This document shows positions 44,658-53,594 of a stretch of 64,000 bases of DNA, piece after piece (the stretch's first letter is position 1; each line of letters begins with the position of its first letter). The position numbers were made by a program, and so were the translations under genes. Location: positions 1-64,000 of the IMG/VR virus record IMGVR_UViG_3300045918_000145. The stretch is one strand, 5' to 3'. Source of the DNA: a virus. A model generated the notes under the pieces. It ran no database searches, was not told the DNA's origin, and saw only the letters and a program-made list of their open reading frames with translations.

Positions 44658-45830
44658 TTAGATGCGTAGTTTATTTAGTTTCACAAAGTCTTCATCAGAC
44701 ATCTCAAGAGGATTGTAGTTATTGGTATCTTTAACTACAGTCTTCTGCTGCCGTGAAGGACTAGCAGCTTGTTTACGATTTAACCGATCCTGCTCACTTG
44801 TATCGCTGTTTGTACTAGTTTGGGTTGTCTGTTTAGTCTGATTATGATTACCATTAGTTTGGTTTACATTGGCAGTCTTGAACATACTGTTCTCATGCAT
44901 ATAAGTCCCAACTCTTTGGTAAGCATCAAAATCACTAACACCAGACAATTTACCAAGACTACGTTCATAAGCGACAGCTTCTACAACTTGGTCATAAATA
45001 CCACTTTCCATATGCATATTGATTGCCCGTATAGCTTCTGGGTTCTTAGCTATGGATGTTCTGCTCATTGAATCCCATTCTTCGCCTAAGACAGTGAGAG
45101 TTTTATTATAGACAGGGCTGGAACTAATAGATTCCAGTACCTCATCAAGTAAAAGCTCTGTGTCATTAATAGTACGAGTAGATGGGGTGTAAGATTCAGC
45201 ACCTTGTAAGTCAATAGTCATTGGGTCAACACCACTGTCTTTTAACAGTTGTGTGATTGCCTCTGGTTTCTTTTGACTTAGATCAATTAGATAATTAAGT
45301 TTAGCTTCATCAAGTAAACCATGATTTTCTAACAATTTCAACGTTTTTAAAGAAGGCTTCAATCCAGCCATCTTTTTATGATAATTTGCACCCATCTGCA
45401 TAAGTTGAATTGCATCATCAACGGACTTGATTTTCATCGTAGTACCGTTGGCTTTAAACTCAGCTAAGAGCTGCTTACCGATAGCAGCATAATCAGGCTC
45501 AGTATCAGACTCTTTAACCTTGTCATCAGTTTTATCTGATGTCGTGTCTGCTGTTTTAGTTGTATCGTCTACAACAGTCTTATCGGAGGTTGTAGTAGTA
45601 TCATCTGCTACTGGACCTTCATCGGTAGCATGTTCATCATCACCAGCGTCAGAACCTGAATCGTCATCTGATTGGTCATCTGCAGAACTATCGTCTGTAG
45701 ATGTATCAGTTGTGGTGTCTGTGGTTGTAGTTGTTTGAGTGTCTGTAGAAGGATTTGATTTAAAAGAATCAACACCCTGCTTCAGAAATTCCTCATCGGA
45801 CATTTCCAGTGCTTCAGCAGGATTAGCCAT
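44658..45830 (-). CDS. Putative scaffold/head assembly protein (390 aa)
   Basis: Directly upstream of the capsid gene, as scaffolds usually are. Residues about 30-110 are a low-complexity Asp/Thr/Ser stretch. The rest is helical, with SRTSIAKNPEAIRAINMHM. The motif LEMSDE(E/D)F(L/V)K occurs at both ends (about residues 8-17 and 377-386), so two copies of a short interaction peptide are likely. Acidic overall. Assigned by position and composition. Confidence 0.65.
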   Translation of the reverse strand: MANPAEALEMSDEEFLKQGVDSFKSNPSTDTQTTTTTDTTTDTSTDDSSADDQSDDDSGSDAGDDEHATDEGPVADDTTTTSDKTVVDDTTKTADTTSDKTDDKVKESDTEPDYAAIGKQLLAEFKANGTTMKIKSVDDAIQLMQMGANYHKKMAGLKPSLKTLKLLENHGLLDEAKLNYLIDLSQKKPEAITQLLKDSGVDPMTIDLQGAESYTPSTRTINDTELLLDEVLESISSSPVYNKTLTVLGEEWDSMSRTSIAKNPEAIRAINMHMESGIYDQVVEAVAYERSLGKLSGVSDFDAYQRVGTYMHENSMFKTANVNQTNGNHNQTKQTTQTSTNSDTSEQDRLNRKQAASPSRQQKTVVKDTNNYNPLEMSDEDFVKLNKLRI

Positions 45831-46176
45831 TAGTCAATTCCTCCTTAAGAAGCTCTTCACGAGTGTTCTCATCTTCGCCAATAGCTACTTCAGCATTAAG
45901 ACCCTGTGTATAAACAGCAATTAAATACTGCTTCAACTGACCTATAGCATTAATCTGCTGATCAACTATTTTCTGGCTCTTTTCATCCTGCATACCAGGA
46001 TGTGCTTTAAGCATTACCTGTCTAATAGCATGAGACTCAAGAAAATCTTTTTCGATCAGTTCTTTGAAATCAGGATTGCTTTGGAGTCTAACCAACCGAT
46101 CCTTACGAGCTACATCTTTTTTAGCCTGTTCAATTGTAATCTCTAACTTTGCCAACTCTTCTGCTCTTTCACTCAT
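45823..46176 (-). CDS. Small helical head-region protein (117 aa)
   Basis: Start at 46176 behind CAAGGAGATT. Entirely helical and charged (KLEITIEQAKKDVARKDR), with a coiled coil and an acidic end. The stop overlaps the scaffold start. Probably an assembly accessory; family unknown. Confidence 0.55.
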   Translation of the reverse strand: MSERAEELAKLEITIEQAKKDVARKDRLVRLQSNPDFKELIEKDFLESHAIRQVMLKAHPGMQDEKSQKIVDQQINAIGQLKQYLIAVYTQGLNAEVAIGEDENTREELLKEELTNG

Positions 46177-46241
46177 TGTGAATCTCCTTGTGTCCTCACT
46201 ATCCATTGTCGATGTGAGATGCTTGGTTTGGTGCTGCTATC

Positions 46242-46931
46242 TTAATAATTTGCCCATTGTTTAAGTCTATCAACTACGTTTAAATCATTACCTACTTGAG
46301 CAACATTTGCCCCTATTGCTATTTTGCCACCATGCTTAATAGCTTTCTCAGTAGCTCTATTCATAAAGTCGCCTTTACGTAGTTGCTTTAACATATAGGC
46401 AGATGGTCCACCAAAAAATGTAGTACCTAACTTAGTTGCTGCTGCTCCACCTGGAATTACTTGTGCCGCAGCTAATACAGCACTTTTGGTATCACCGTTT
46501 TCTATAGCAGTTTTATAGTCATCTACTGCTATTGGAATATTTACAGCACTATATGGAGTAAACTGCGCTGCAGTTCTAAGTATATTAGTTGCAGTGTCTG
46601 CCCCTTCTTGATTCCACTCTGTCTTTCCTAGTGTATCTTTAGGAGCAGCATCTATTGATTTCCATTTACCTGCTAATTCAGGATCACCATTTGGATCATA
46701 ACCGCCATCCATAGGTTGATCATCATTAGCTTTGATAATTTGATCTATTGTATTACCCGGATCGAGTCCACCGTGACCTCTTGGTATAGTAGACACATAT
46801 TCATTCTGTGGTAAACGCATTCCTTTAGTATCTACTTTCTTACTACCCCAAGACTTCATTTTATCAGGACTACCAAACTGAGCCTTTGGATAAAAGAAGT
46901 CATCCAAATTTATGGAACCAAAGTCAGCCAT
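46242..46931 (-). CDS. Head-region protein (229 aa)
   Basis: Begins two bases after the portal stop. N-terminal part polar (DDFFYPKAQFGSPDKMKSW), then a helical Ala/Gly region (TKSAVLAAAQVIPGGAAATK) that may associate with membranes. No recognised family; an internal head protein is possible. Confidence 0.5.
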   Translation of the reverse strand: MADFGSINLDDFFYPKAQFGSPDKMKSWGSKKVDTKGMRLPQNEYVSTIPRGHGGLDPGNTIDQIIKANDDQPMDGGYDPNGDPELAGKWKSIDAAPKDTLGKTEWNQEGADTATNILRTAAQFTPYSAVNIPIAVDDYKTAIENGDTKSAVLAAAQVIPGGAAATKLGTTFFGGPSAYMLKQLRKGDFMNRATEKAIKHGGKIAIGANVAQVGNDLNVVDRLKQWANY

Positions 46932-46933
46932 GA

Positions 46934-49126
46934 TTAAACTTTAGCAGGAGCGTTCTGTTGTTTAGCCATTTCTTTAACAAGAGCATTATTATCTTTGGTA
47001 TTCTGCATCTCTATGTTCTGTTGATGCTTAGTACCATCAGATTCTTGCAAATAATCCAAATCCTGCTTATCAGCCATTGATTTATGGAGTTTACCTTTGG
47101 CTTCTGCTTCACCTGTTTTAGCTTGGTTAAGTTCAGCCTGAGAAGCGTCCTTCATTCCGCGTCCTTGAACTGCCTGTGCATTAGCACCATGTTCAGCTGC
47201 AAGAGCATTTTCTTTAGCGATCTGAGCTTTAAGTAGTTCAAGTTTTAATTGTTGTTCAGCCTGTACAAATGGATCAGGTTGCGGCTGATATTTTTCAATC
47301 TGCTGTGCAAGGTCAGGCATTTTACGAAGTCTAGCAATCTTGGCTAGGATCATCTTCATAAACTCAATGTCCATACTAGGGCCAGCAGTTTGAAGCATAT
47401 ACGCAAGTTCCTGAGCCTGTGAAGCGTCTTCCTCTGCTGTACTAATACTAAGCCTTAGATCAAATTTGCCAGCCAGGTCATCACGCCTAACCTGAATAAA
47501 TTTATCATCGGTAATCCTAACCACTTCTTCAGCAGATAGGAATTCTGAGTTCATTGCTATGATCTTACGACCTACATCAATAATTCCATTAGCCAATCTT
47601 CTCAATATACCAAGCTCTCGTTTCGCTGCCGCATCCAACGCGCTACGCGCATTTGATGCTACGCTTCCGAGAGCTTGGGAATTTATACCTGAGTTGTACG
47701 CCTTTACTCCAGTGAGGCTCTCAGCCTCTGTATTCTGCACATTGAGCATGTCAAATACTGAACGAGGAATCTCAGGAAACTTATGCATGTACACACCTTG
47801 ATTAGGGTCTACATTTGCATTGAATTCATAATCCTGACCCTTCTTGAACTTACGTAGGTTAGTTACATCAAGCATGTCTTTACGCATACCAGTTTGACTA
47901 TTAGCAGACTTAGCCATTAAGTCAATAGCACCGCGAGTTACAGCTCCTATGATGTCCTGATTGTCTTTAAGCAACTCACCATCAGGCTCACCAAATACAG
48001 ACTCTCTAACAGGCATATAGACAGCCATAACGAATGGAGGTCTATGATCAGGGAATGGATTCAGTTCCATACGGATGACTGTAGTACCTACCCATGAACA
48101 GACTATCTGCTTGGTTGTGCCATCACCATCTACATCCCACTCGCCCCAGTAGGTATAAACTATGAACTGCTTACGAGCTTTGTCTTTAAAGCTAAACGTA
48201 TTAGAGTCAGCTGAGTTGGTAAAGTTTGCTGTAGTGTTTGGAGTCTCTACAGCGTCAATATTGATATTGTCAAGATTCTTATACTTACCGTCTTTCTTAA
48301 GAGATGAAAGTGAAGTCTTAAACTTTTCACCAATGAATACTGCTTTAGCTAGGTCACCACCACAAGATGGATCAATAATAATATTCTCGCTAGGAACAAT
48401 ATCTACAGTCGGATGGTTACTAGTTTCTACTTGTTTAAGAACAGTTTCCTCTCCAACTTCTCTAGCAAATAATGCTGTACCATCCTTCTGATACATATCT
48501 AAAGCATGATTCAAACCAGGCGTACTTTCATCAGCATAAGCCTCTGGATCTTCAACTCGAAGCTTTATTAACTGATCATACATCTTAGCTAACTCACCGC
48601 CAGAGTCATCTTTCATATACTCATAGGTGGGAGTAGTAACTTCTACTTCTTCAGTAACTGAAAGCCAACCAGTCTTAACTATAACTGTTCCAATATCAAC
48701 AGCATCTCGTACATAATCATCAATGAATTTAACTTTATTGATCTGAGTATTGAATTGCTGATTGAGAACTAATTCATTTTGTTTTGCTCGCTTAACGTCA
48801 CCAGCAGTTTCAGGATAAACATTATATAAGTCAGGAGTACTAAGGAACGGATCAGCTAATGAGGAGTATCTCCACTCACCTTGCTTACGAATAAGCTTAG
48901 GTGCAACATTAGATCTGCCTTCTACTTTAGTTCTAACGTTAGCTCTATTAGCAAGCCAAGCTATAACATTGCTTCTGTGAGTTTCTTGATCTATCTCAGC
49001 GTCATCAATGTTTTCTTTTAGATCAGCTATTGTTGGTTCATTTTTCCAATTGGTGAGCTTCTTGTCATTATCAGACTCAGTATCCTCTTGGTCAAGATCA
49101 TCATCAAAGCTTTCTGTATCTTGCAT
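46934..49126 (-). CDS. Portal protein, N4 gp59-like
   Basis: 730 aa. Features of podoviral portals: an acidic N-terminus, SSLADPFLSTPDLY...GDVKRAKQNELVLNQQFNTQ, DIVPSENIIIDPSCG, PFVMAVYMPVRESVFGEPDGELLKDNQDIIGAVTRGAID in pieces, and a long Gln/Ala-rich helical C-terminus (barrel). Forms the dodecameric ring at the DNA entry vertex. A sigma70-like promoter is seen upstream. Confidence 0.82.
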   Translation of the reverse strand: MQDTESFDDDLDQEDTESDNDKKLTNWKNEPTIADLKENIDDAEIDQETHRSNVIAWLANRANVRTKVEGRSNVAPKLIRKQGEWRYSSLADPFLSTPDLYNVYPETAGDVKRAKQNELVLNQQFNTQINKVKFIDDYVRDAVDIGTVIVKTGWLSVTEEVEVTTPTYEYMKDDSGGELAKMYDQLIKLRVEDPEAYADESTPGLNHALDMYQKDGTALFAREVGEETVLKQVETSNHPTVDIVPSENIIIDPSCGGDLAKAVFIGEKFKTSLSSLKKDGKYKNLDNINIDAVETPNTTANFTNSADSNTFSFKDKARKQFIVYTYWGEWDVDGDGTTKQIVCSWVGTTVIRMELNPFPDHRPPFVMAVYMPVRESVFGEPDGELLKDNQDIIGAVTRGAIDLMAKSANSQTGMRKDMLDVTNLRKFKKGQDYEFNANVDPNQGVYMHKFPEIPRSVFDMLNVQNTEAESLTGVKAYNSGINSQALGSVASNARSALDAAAKRELGILRRLANGIIDVGRKIIAMNSEFLSAEEVVRITDDKFIQVRRDDLAGKFDLRLSISTAEEDASQAQELAYMLQTAGPSMDIEFMKMILAKIARLRKMPDLAQQIEKYQPQPDPFVQAEQQLKLELLKAQIAKENALAAEHGANAQAVQGRGMKDASQAELNQAKTGEAEAKGKLHKSMADKQDLDYLQESDGTKHQQNIEMQNTKDNNALVKEMAKQQNAPAKV

Positions 49127-49160
49127 AATAGTTTCCTATGTAGAAATTATAATTTATGCT

Positions 49161-49189
49161 GCTATACCGTGGTTTGGTACACCTGTCAA
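49161..49189 (-). promoter_or_regulatory. Sigma70-like late promoter upstream of the portal gene
   Basis: Minus strand: consensus TTGACA (49189-49184), 17-bp spacer, TATAGC (49166-49161), about 35 bases before the portal start. N4 late transcription uses host sigma70 polymerase activated by the phage SSB, so an incomplete -10 is expected. Confidence 0.55.
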
Positions 49190-49744
49190 CTAAAACCGAT
49201 ATTCTAGGTTTATTTCAGCAAAACCTTCACCTTTATCTAAGGCTCTATTAACTTTGCCAGTTGCCCCACCTTGTAAGTGAATATCTTTGATCCTAAGAAT
49301 ATCTCGCTTATAATATCCTTTGAACTTCTGTTCACCATCAAAGTGTTGTTCGATCCCACCACCAATGTAATTGTTATTCTCAAAAGCAAACCAAGGAGCT
49401 TTCTTATTCTCTACCTGACTAGTTACTTCACCTGATTGAGTATCTATCTTTACAAGAACAGTGGCCCCATTTGGGGCTGGTGGAATATCAGCTGTATCAA
49501 CCCATTCTTCGTCATCCTTGATCTGAGCTTCAGGAAACTTATCTTTTACATCGCCTTTGTCTACTACTTTGACAGGAGGTTTAATTACTGGCCCATTTTT
49601 CTTAGGACTATCTACAGCTGGTTTTGGTTGTATGAAACCTTTGTCAGGAGTAGGCACTGGCTTAAACCATATAGACCATACGCCATAAATAGCAATTAGT
49701 AATATAGCCACTAGACCTGCAACGTTATTCTTTAGGTACTCCAT
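49190..49744 (-). CDS. Spanin-like envelope protein (184 aa)
   Basis: One N-terminal membrane segment (about 8-26, NVAGLVAILLIAIYGVWSIWF), a Pro/Lys-rich periplasmic stretch and a C-terminal region ending EINLEYRF, the Phe-terminated strand common at outer-membrane protein C-termini. The layout suggests a single protein linking both membranes. It sits in the lysis cassette, overlaps the holin candidate and precedes the portal gene. Assignment is by architecture only. Confidence 0.5.
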   Translation of the reverse strand: MEYLKNNVAGLVAILLIAIYGVWSIWFKPVPTPDKGFIQPKPAVDSPKKNGPVIKPPVKVVDKGDVKDKFPEAQIKDDEEWVDTADIPPAPNGATVLVKIDTQSGEVTSQVENKKAPWFAFENNNYIGGGIEQHFDGEQKFKGYYKRDILRIKDIHLQGGATGKVNRALDKGEGFAEINLEYRF

Positions 49745-49937
49745 CAGTTTTTGCTCCTGTTACTCCAAATCTACTTTTGATGACTGCTGAAATCCATTCA
49801 AATCCACCGACAGTGGCGAGGTACACTAACAGAATCCAAGGATCTACTCCGTACTTGTATCCATCCCATAGAACTAGAATGGTAGCTGTTGCACATGCTA
49901 CGTTACGCCATACTCTTGATGTGTTCACAGGACTCAT
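49725..49937 (-). CDS. Holin candidate (70 aa, two membrane segments)
   Basis: Start at 49937 behind GGGAGTGTC. Two hydrophobic segments (about 12-30 and 34-56, with WILLVYLATVGGFEWISAVI) and charged ends, the layout of class II/III holins; the TM2-like segment resembles the phage_holin_2_3 type. Overlaps the spanin-like gene. Expected to time lysis by opening the inner membrane. Confidence 0.6.
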   Translation of the reverse strand: MSPVNTSRVWRNVACATATILVLWDGYKYGVDPWILLVYLATVGGFEWISAVIKSRFGVTGAKTDGVPKE

Positions 49938-50056
49938 TTGACACTCCCTATACACTGTTTACAGATTGTGCATTCTTCCCAATCTTTACTTACCCAACCT
50001 TGTTTTGGACACATCTTCATATGATCTCTCCAGAAAGATAGATTTTGATAAGTCAT
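49934..50056 (-). CDS. Small Cys-rich protein (40 aa)
   Basis: Start at 50056, 20 bases after the endolysin stop. 40 residues with CPKQGW and ECTICKQC, a plausible zinc knuckle. A longer open frame into the endolysin gene was rejected. Stop overlaps the holin start. Weak ribosome site. Confidence 0.4.
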   Translation of the reverse strand: MTYQNLSFWRDHMKMCPKQGWVSKDWEECTICKQCIGSVK

Positions 50057-50075
50057 CAACTCTGTAAGAAAATCT

Positions 50076-50546
50076 CTATCCAACGATAATCTCCCGATTG
50101 CGCCAAGCGACTTGAACTTCCTTCCACTTCTTGTGTTCGCTGTGAGGGGCATCGAATAGATTCTTGAAGTAGAATCCTGAGCACAGTCCATGATCCACTG
50201 AAATATCAGCCGCAATCTTCCATATCTTTGTAGGAGCTTCCCACCAGATTACATCCTTATGAACCATTGGAACAATATCACGAGCAAGATTGAAATTATG
50301 AGGAGACTGCCCACCGTCAGCGCAAGTAACAAGTTCATCGGATTCATCAACCAGTCCATCATGATCGTTATCAATACCATCATGAGCTTGAATATAGAGG
50401 CCATGCTGTTCCTTTATGGATCTGTATGCTCCCGTTTTGGGAACAACCATCCATTCGTATCCTGTTTGTTTGTAGGCTTCCAAGCGAACAAGATCGCATG
50501 TAGCCAGAAAGTTATCCACCATTAGTTGATATTCTTGCTGGGTCAT
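50076..50546 (-). CDS. Endolysin, L-alanyl-D-glutamate peptidase type (M15) with EF-hand loop
   Basis: 156 aa. Zinc ligands of M15C/VanY-type peptidases: SPHNFNLARD (His83, Asp90) and DAPHSEH (Asp132, His135), with the fold's N-terminal YEWMVVPKTGAYRSIKEQ. Residues 59-70 form an EF-hand-like loop D-x-D-x-DG-x-x-D-x-x-D. The T5 endolysin is a Ca2+-dependent peptidase of this class, so calcium regulation is inferred. Cleaves the peptide stems of peptidoglycan at lysis. Confidence 0.8.
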   Translation of the reverse strand: MTQQEYQLMVDNFLATCDLVRLEAYKQTGYEWMVVPKTGAYRSIKEQHGLYIQAHDGIDNDHDGLVDESDELVTCADGGQSPHNFNLARDIVPMVHKDVIWWEAPTKIWKIAADISVDHGLCSGFYFKNLFDAPHSEHKKWKEVQVAWRNREIIVG

Positions 50547-50815
50547 TTACAAATCTCCTTTGGGTTAATACCAAGAATAAACCTTTGAAGATCCTGATCA
50601 GCATGTCGATGTTCTATCTTACCAATTCTATTTTCAAGTTCATTTATACGATTAAGTTCCCTACGTTCCTCAGAGAAATGAACATACATATTATGTTTCA
50701 CATTGAAGTCACCAAGCACTTGAGAGATAGCAAGAACAATAAGTGCAATCCAAATAAGATACCATTTAGCCCTTCTATAACGATTTCCCCATCTACTAAC
50801 TTCTGGTGTAGTCAT
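50543..50815 (-). CDS. Small membrane protein with coiled coil (90 aa)
   Basis: N-terminal basic stretch, one membrane segment (about 18-36, WYLIWIALIVLAISQVLG) and a periplasmic-side coiled coil (SEERRELNRINELENRIGKIE). Architecture resembles an i-spanin, or a phage membrane protein supporting the holin. Overlaps both neighbours by four bases. Confidence 0.55.
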   Translation of the reverse strand: MTTPEVSRWGNRYRRAKWYLIWIALIVLAISQVLGDFNVKHNMYVHFSEERRELNRINELENRIGKIEHRHADQDLQRFILGINPKEICK

Positions 50816-51156
50816 GGCTTGACTCCTTTTGATAAGGCAGTAGGAGCAATAGTATCTGTTCCAAGTGTCTTTAGAATAGATCCAGAATTCTTAAGAATTA
50901 AGATTAGTAAAACTGTTAAGCCAGCAATTAGAAATGCGTCTAAGACTTTAGTAAATCTACCCTTAAGCCAACCAGATGTTTCAGATCTGAGACGAATACA
51001 GGAAGCGTGTTCAGTTTCTATACTTTTAAGTGAAGAAACAAGTTCTTTTATCTCTGTTACTAAAGCATCAAACTTCTCAAATAGAGTAGACGTTTTTTCA
51101 TCTACAGATATTCGATGTTCTTCAAGACGTGCAACTCGCTCTTCAATTGTCGGCAT
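50812..51156 (-). CDS. Coiled-coil plus single membrane segment protein (114 aa)
   Basis: Residues 1-60 are a coiled coil (IEERVARLEEHRIS; VSSLKSIETEH), then one membrane segment (about 75-95, AFLIAGLTVLLILILKNSG). The layout resembles XhlA-type haemolysin/holin accessory proteins of phages. Lies at the head of the lysis cassette. Confidence 0.55.
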   Translation of the reverse strand: MPTIEERVARLEEHRISVDEKTSTLFEKFDALVTEIKELVSSLKSIETEHASCIRLRSETSGWLKGRFTKVLDAFLIAGLTVLLILILKNSGSILKTLGTDTIAPTALSKGVKP

Positions 51157-51170
51157 CAGTGGCTCCTAGA

Positions 51171-51338
51171 TTATACTGGTTTGGGATACTTGAGTTTTAT
51201 TGCATTACAAGTGTCAATATAGTTTTGTACTTGTACAGGATCATTCTTAACAATACCATCAATATATTCAGAGATAGGAGGATACTCCATAGCCCTTGCT
51301 ACATTGTAAGGATACAATGGATCAAGTTTTTCACTCAT
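51171..51338 (-). CDS. Small conserved tail-region protein (55 aa)
   Basis: ATG behind ATAGGAGTTTAT. 55 residues (MSEKLDPLYPYNVARAMEYP...) of the type commonly seen after tail fibre genes. Function unknown; between a fibre gene and the lysis cassette. Confidence 0.6.
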   Translation of the reverse strand: MSEKLDPLYPYNVARAMEYPPISEYIDGIVKNDPVQVQNYIDTCNAIKLKYPKPV

Positions 51339-51346
51339 ATAAACTC

Positions 51347-53032
51347 CTATCTAATTAATTTTTTTGTAAATGATAGACGCATATAATCAAAGTCAAACTG
51401 TGTAGTGTTTGCAGCACCACTACTTGCGCCAGCAAATACACCATGATACATACTAGTTACATTTGGCATATTTGAACTAGAATTATCTATTACCTCTGAG
51501 AACAATTGTGTACCATCTGCACCAAATATTTTACAGGTAACGGACTGCAGATCATCAGCTATTTTCATAGTTGCGCGATACCATGTTCCGATTGTAAAAG
51601 CGTAGTCTGCAGATGTTAATGTGACTCCGACTTTTGAAGCAAGAAATCTAATAGCTGTAGTTGAGTGCGACATGTCATAAATTAATGCTACTTGACTAGT
51701 TAATCCTCCAACTGTTAGTGAATTAAAAAATCCGGCTCGCATATATCCTGCAGTATTAGCAACGGGAATTCTAAATACGAACTCCATTTCTTCACCACCG
51801 GATAGTTGCAAAAGATCTGTACGAAACCAATAGGAACTGCCAGCTGTTGCACTATTTGCTAACCTAATAATACCTGGATGATTTGGTAATCCAACTTGTG
51901 TCGTACATGTGCCACCAACTAAAGCTTCTCCTAACCAAGGAGCGTTAGAGTTTGCTCCAGCTTGTAGAAAATCTGTTTCATATGTAAGGTTAGATGTTGC
52001 TGTAATCCAACTCCTAACTCCAGCTGTGGTAGAAGCAAGCACCTTACCGTCCACGTCTGGATTTCCTAGCGAAGGTTCCGAAGTCGATATTGTATTACAG
52101 ATCAAAGTCCAAGTTGCTGTTTGGAATTGATAAACATCTCCATTACTCTGAAGATAGAAGTCATTATTTAATGGAATATCCGTTCCAAAGTCATGCGATG
52201 CTGGTACTTCACTGCCTGTCCACCAAGTATCATTGTAGCCAAGACGAGCGTACTCGTCTACAGTCAAAGTCCACGATTCAAGATGCCCATCACCAGTGTC
52301 TCCTCCTCCAAAAAGTTTCCGTGAATCCCCACCCCACCAAGCATTTTCAATCTTGAAAGTCCCACCACTTGATAACGTGAACTGACCTCTACGCTGGTTG
52401 TAGCCATTAAGAGCATAACCACGTGTCCACGGTGTTAGATTTGATAGATCGTAGCCATGTCCGTCAGCAAGCAGGTCTGTTCTGACATAAACGTATTCAT
52501 CACCAGATAGTGTCTCTATTTCATAAGAACCTTCGACAGTAGTTGGATCAAGTTGAATGAAAAAACTATTTATCTCCTCATGTATCCTATTATCAATTAT
52601 AATTTTACGAATACTGCTACTGCCGTTGAATATAAAAGGATTAGTAGGCGTAGTACCTATCCCAGCAGGGCTTTCTGATATTTCAGTAGGAGCTAATGTT
52701 ACGATTAATGGTGACGGAACTGCACCTACATCAGCGGCTGTAATACCAGTGAGTGAAGTCGGAGTTATGGAGATTATTTTAGAAACTAAATCTCTACTCG
52801 CGGTCAACATCAAAAGTTCATCAGAAATATGTAACTGGGTGTTTGCACCAGTAAAGAGATTCTGCACACTTATATCTGTAGCGGCCCCACTATTAGCTAT
52901 ACTTACTACGGTATTGCCAACTCCATTGTAACTCGGAGTTGCTTGTACGTCAGCAGCTGTAGTCGGCAAATCAGTTATCTCAGCGAGTGTGTATTCAGTA
53001 GATGTATTATTATTTTTTATGGTAATTGACAT
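51347..53032 (-). CDS. Tail fibre protein (561 aa)
   Basis: The N-terminus starts with EITDLPTTAADVQATPSY and Ser/Thr/Asn-rich beta segments (tail attachment). The middle (about 145-310) contains GGDSRKLFGGGDTGDGHLE and a hydrophobic-core region, then a Laminin-G/concanavalin-like C-terminal domain (from about 355: SNAPWLGEAL, GYMRAGFFNSLTVGG, FDFDYMRLSF). Probably binds host surface sugar. The start overlaps the upstream gene. Confidence 0.65.
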   Translation of the reverse strand: MSITIKNNNTSTEYTLAEITDLPTTAADVQATPSYNGVGNTVVSIANSGAATDISVQNLFTGANTQLHISDELLMLTASRDLVSKIISITPTSLTGITAADVGAVPSPLIVTLAPTEISESPAGIGTTPTNPFIFNGSSSIRKIIIDNRIHEEINSFFIQLDPTTVEGSYEIETLSGDEYVYVRTDLLADGHGYDLSNLTPWTRGYALNGYNQRRGQFTLSSGGTFKIENAWWGGDSRKLFGGGDTGDGHLESWTLTVDEYARLGYNDTWWTGSEVPASHDFGTDIPLNNDFYLQSNGDVYQFQTATWTLICNTISTSEPSLGNPDVDGKVLASTTAGVRSWITATSNLTYETDFLQAGANSNAPWLGEALVGGTCTTQVGLPNHPGIIRLANSATAGSSYWFRTDLLQLSGGEEMEFVFRIPVANTAGYMRAGFFNSLTVGGLTSQVALIYDMSHSTTAIRFLASKVGVTLTSADYAFTIGTWYRATMKIADDLQSVTCKIFGADGTQLFSEVIDNSSSNMPNVTSMYHGVFAGASSGAANTTQFDFDYMRLSFTKKLIR

Positions 53033-53238
53033 GCGTACGCTCCATCAAGAAAGGTTACTGGCTGATTATCCATAAAGAACAGAGTTCCGTAAGGAAATAT
53101 AGGCTGACTTTTAAAAACATACACAGCCGAACGTTTTGCTGAACAATTTATCTTAGTAGCAACACAAGACATTACAAGTGAGACACTTGAACTTTTGCCC
53201 AATACTGTAATAAGTGATGTCTTAGCAGTTACGCTCAT
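53017..53238 (-). CDS. Small tail-region protein (73 aa)
   Basis: 73 residues, beta-rich, with two internal cysteines and PYGTLFFMDNQPVTFLDGAY at the end. Overlaps both neighbours. A fibre accessory is possible; unrecognised. Confidence 0.5.
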   Translation of the reverse strand: MSVTAKTSLITVLGKSSSVSLVMSCVATKINCSAKRSAVYVFKSQPIFPYGTLFFMDNQPVTFLDGAYACQLP

Positions 53239-53585
53239 ACGCCTTCCTGACTAACAACTAGTGTGTCTTGAATAACTTCTTTCTTAAACTTCTTATCAGA
53301 GTTTCTAATCTCAACAGTAAGAAAGTAAGTTCCATTTGGTATATTTGGACCACCATCAGAAATAGGATCAATGATGAGTCTGAACTGACCTGGGATATTA
53401 GTTGTACCATTAGTACCATCCCAAGGAATAAGAGTACCGCTAGCTACAGAAGTCAAATCTGCCAGAGCAGTTTTAACTGTCCAACTAGCAAACCATGTTC
53501 CAGGCCATACTTTATTCACTGGAGCTATACTACATTTGACATCTAACCAAAAACTATCTCCATGCTTATGAGGCCATGTAGTCAT
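53235..53585 (-). CDS. Small beta-rich tail accessory protein (116 aa)
   Basis: A beta-sandwich-like sequence (GQFRLIIDP...NGTYFLTVEIRNSDKK), similar in layout to the 102-aa protein at 32624. Probably an Ig-like tail or fibre component. ATG behind GGAG. Confidence 0.55.
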   Translation of the reverse strand: MTTWPHKHGDSFWLDVKCSIAPVNKVWPGTWFASWTVKTALADLTSVASGTLIPWDGTNGTTNIPGQFRLIIDPISDGGPNIPNGTYFLTVEIRNSDKKFKKEVIQDTLVVSQEGV

Positions 53586-53594
53586 ATCTATCTC

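Noticed and set aside
45520-45738. Ser/Val-rich plus-strand ORF inside the scaffold gene
   Set aside because: A mirror of the low-complexity Asp/Thr stretch on the coding strand; no ribosome site.
49934-50215. Longer 93-aa version of the small Cys-rich protein
   Set aside because: The N-terminal half lies out of frame inside the endolysin gene without a ribosome site; only the last 40 residues look real.
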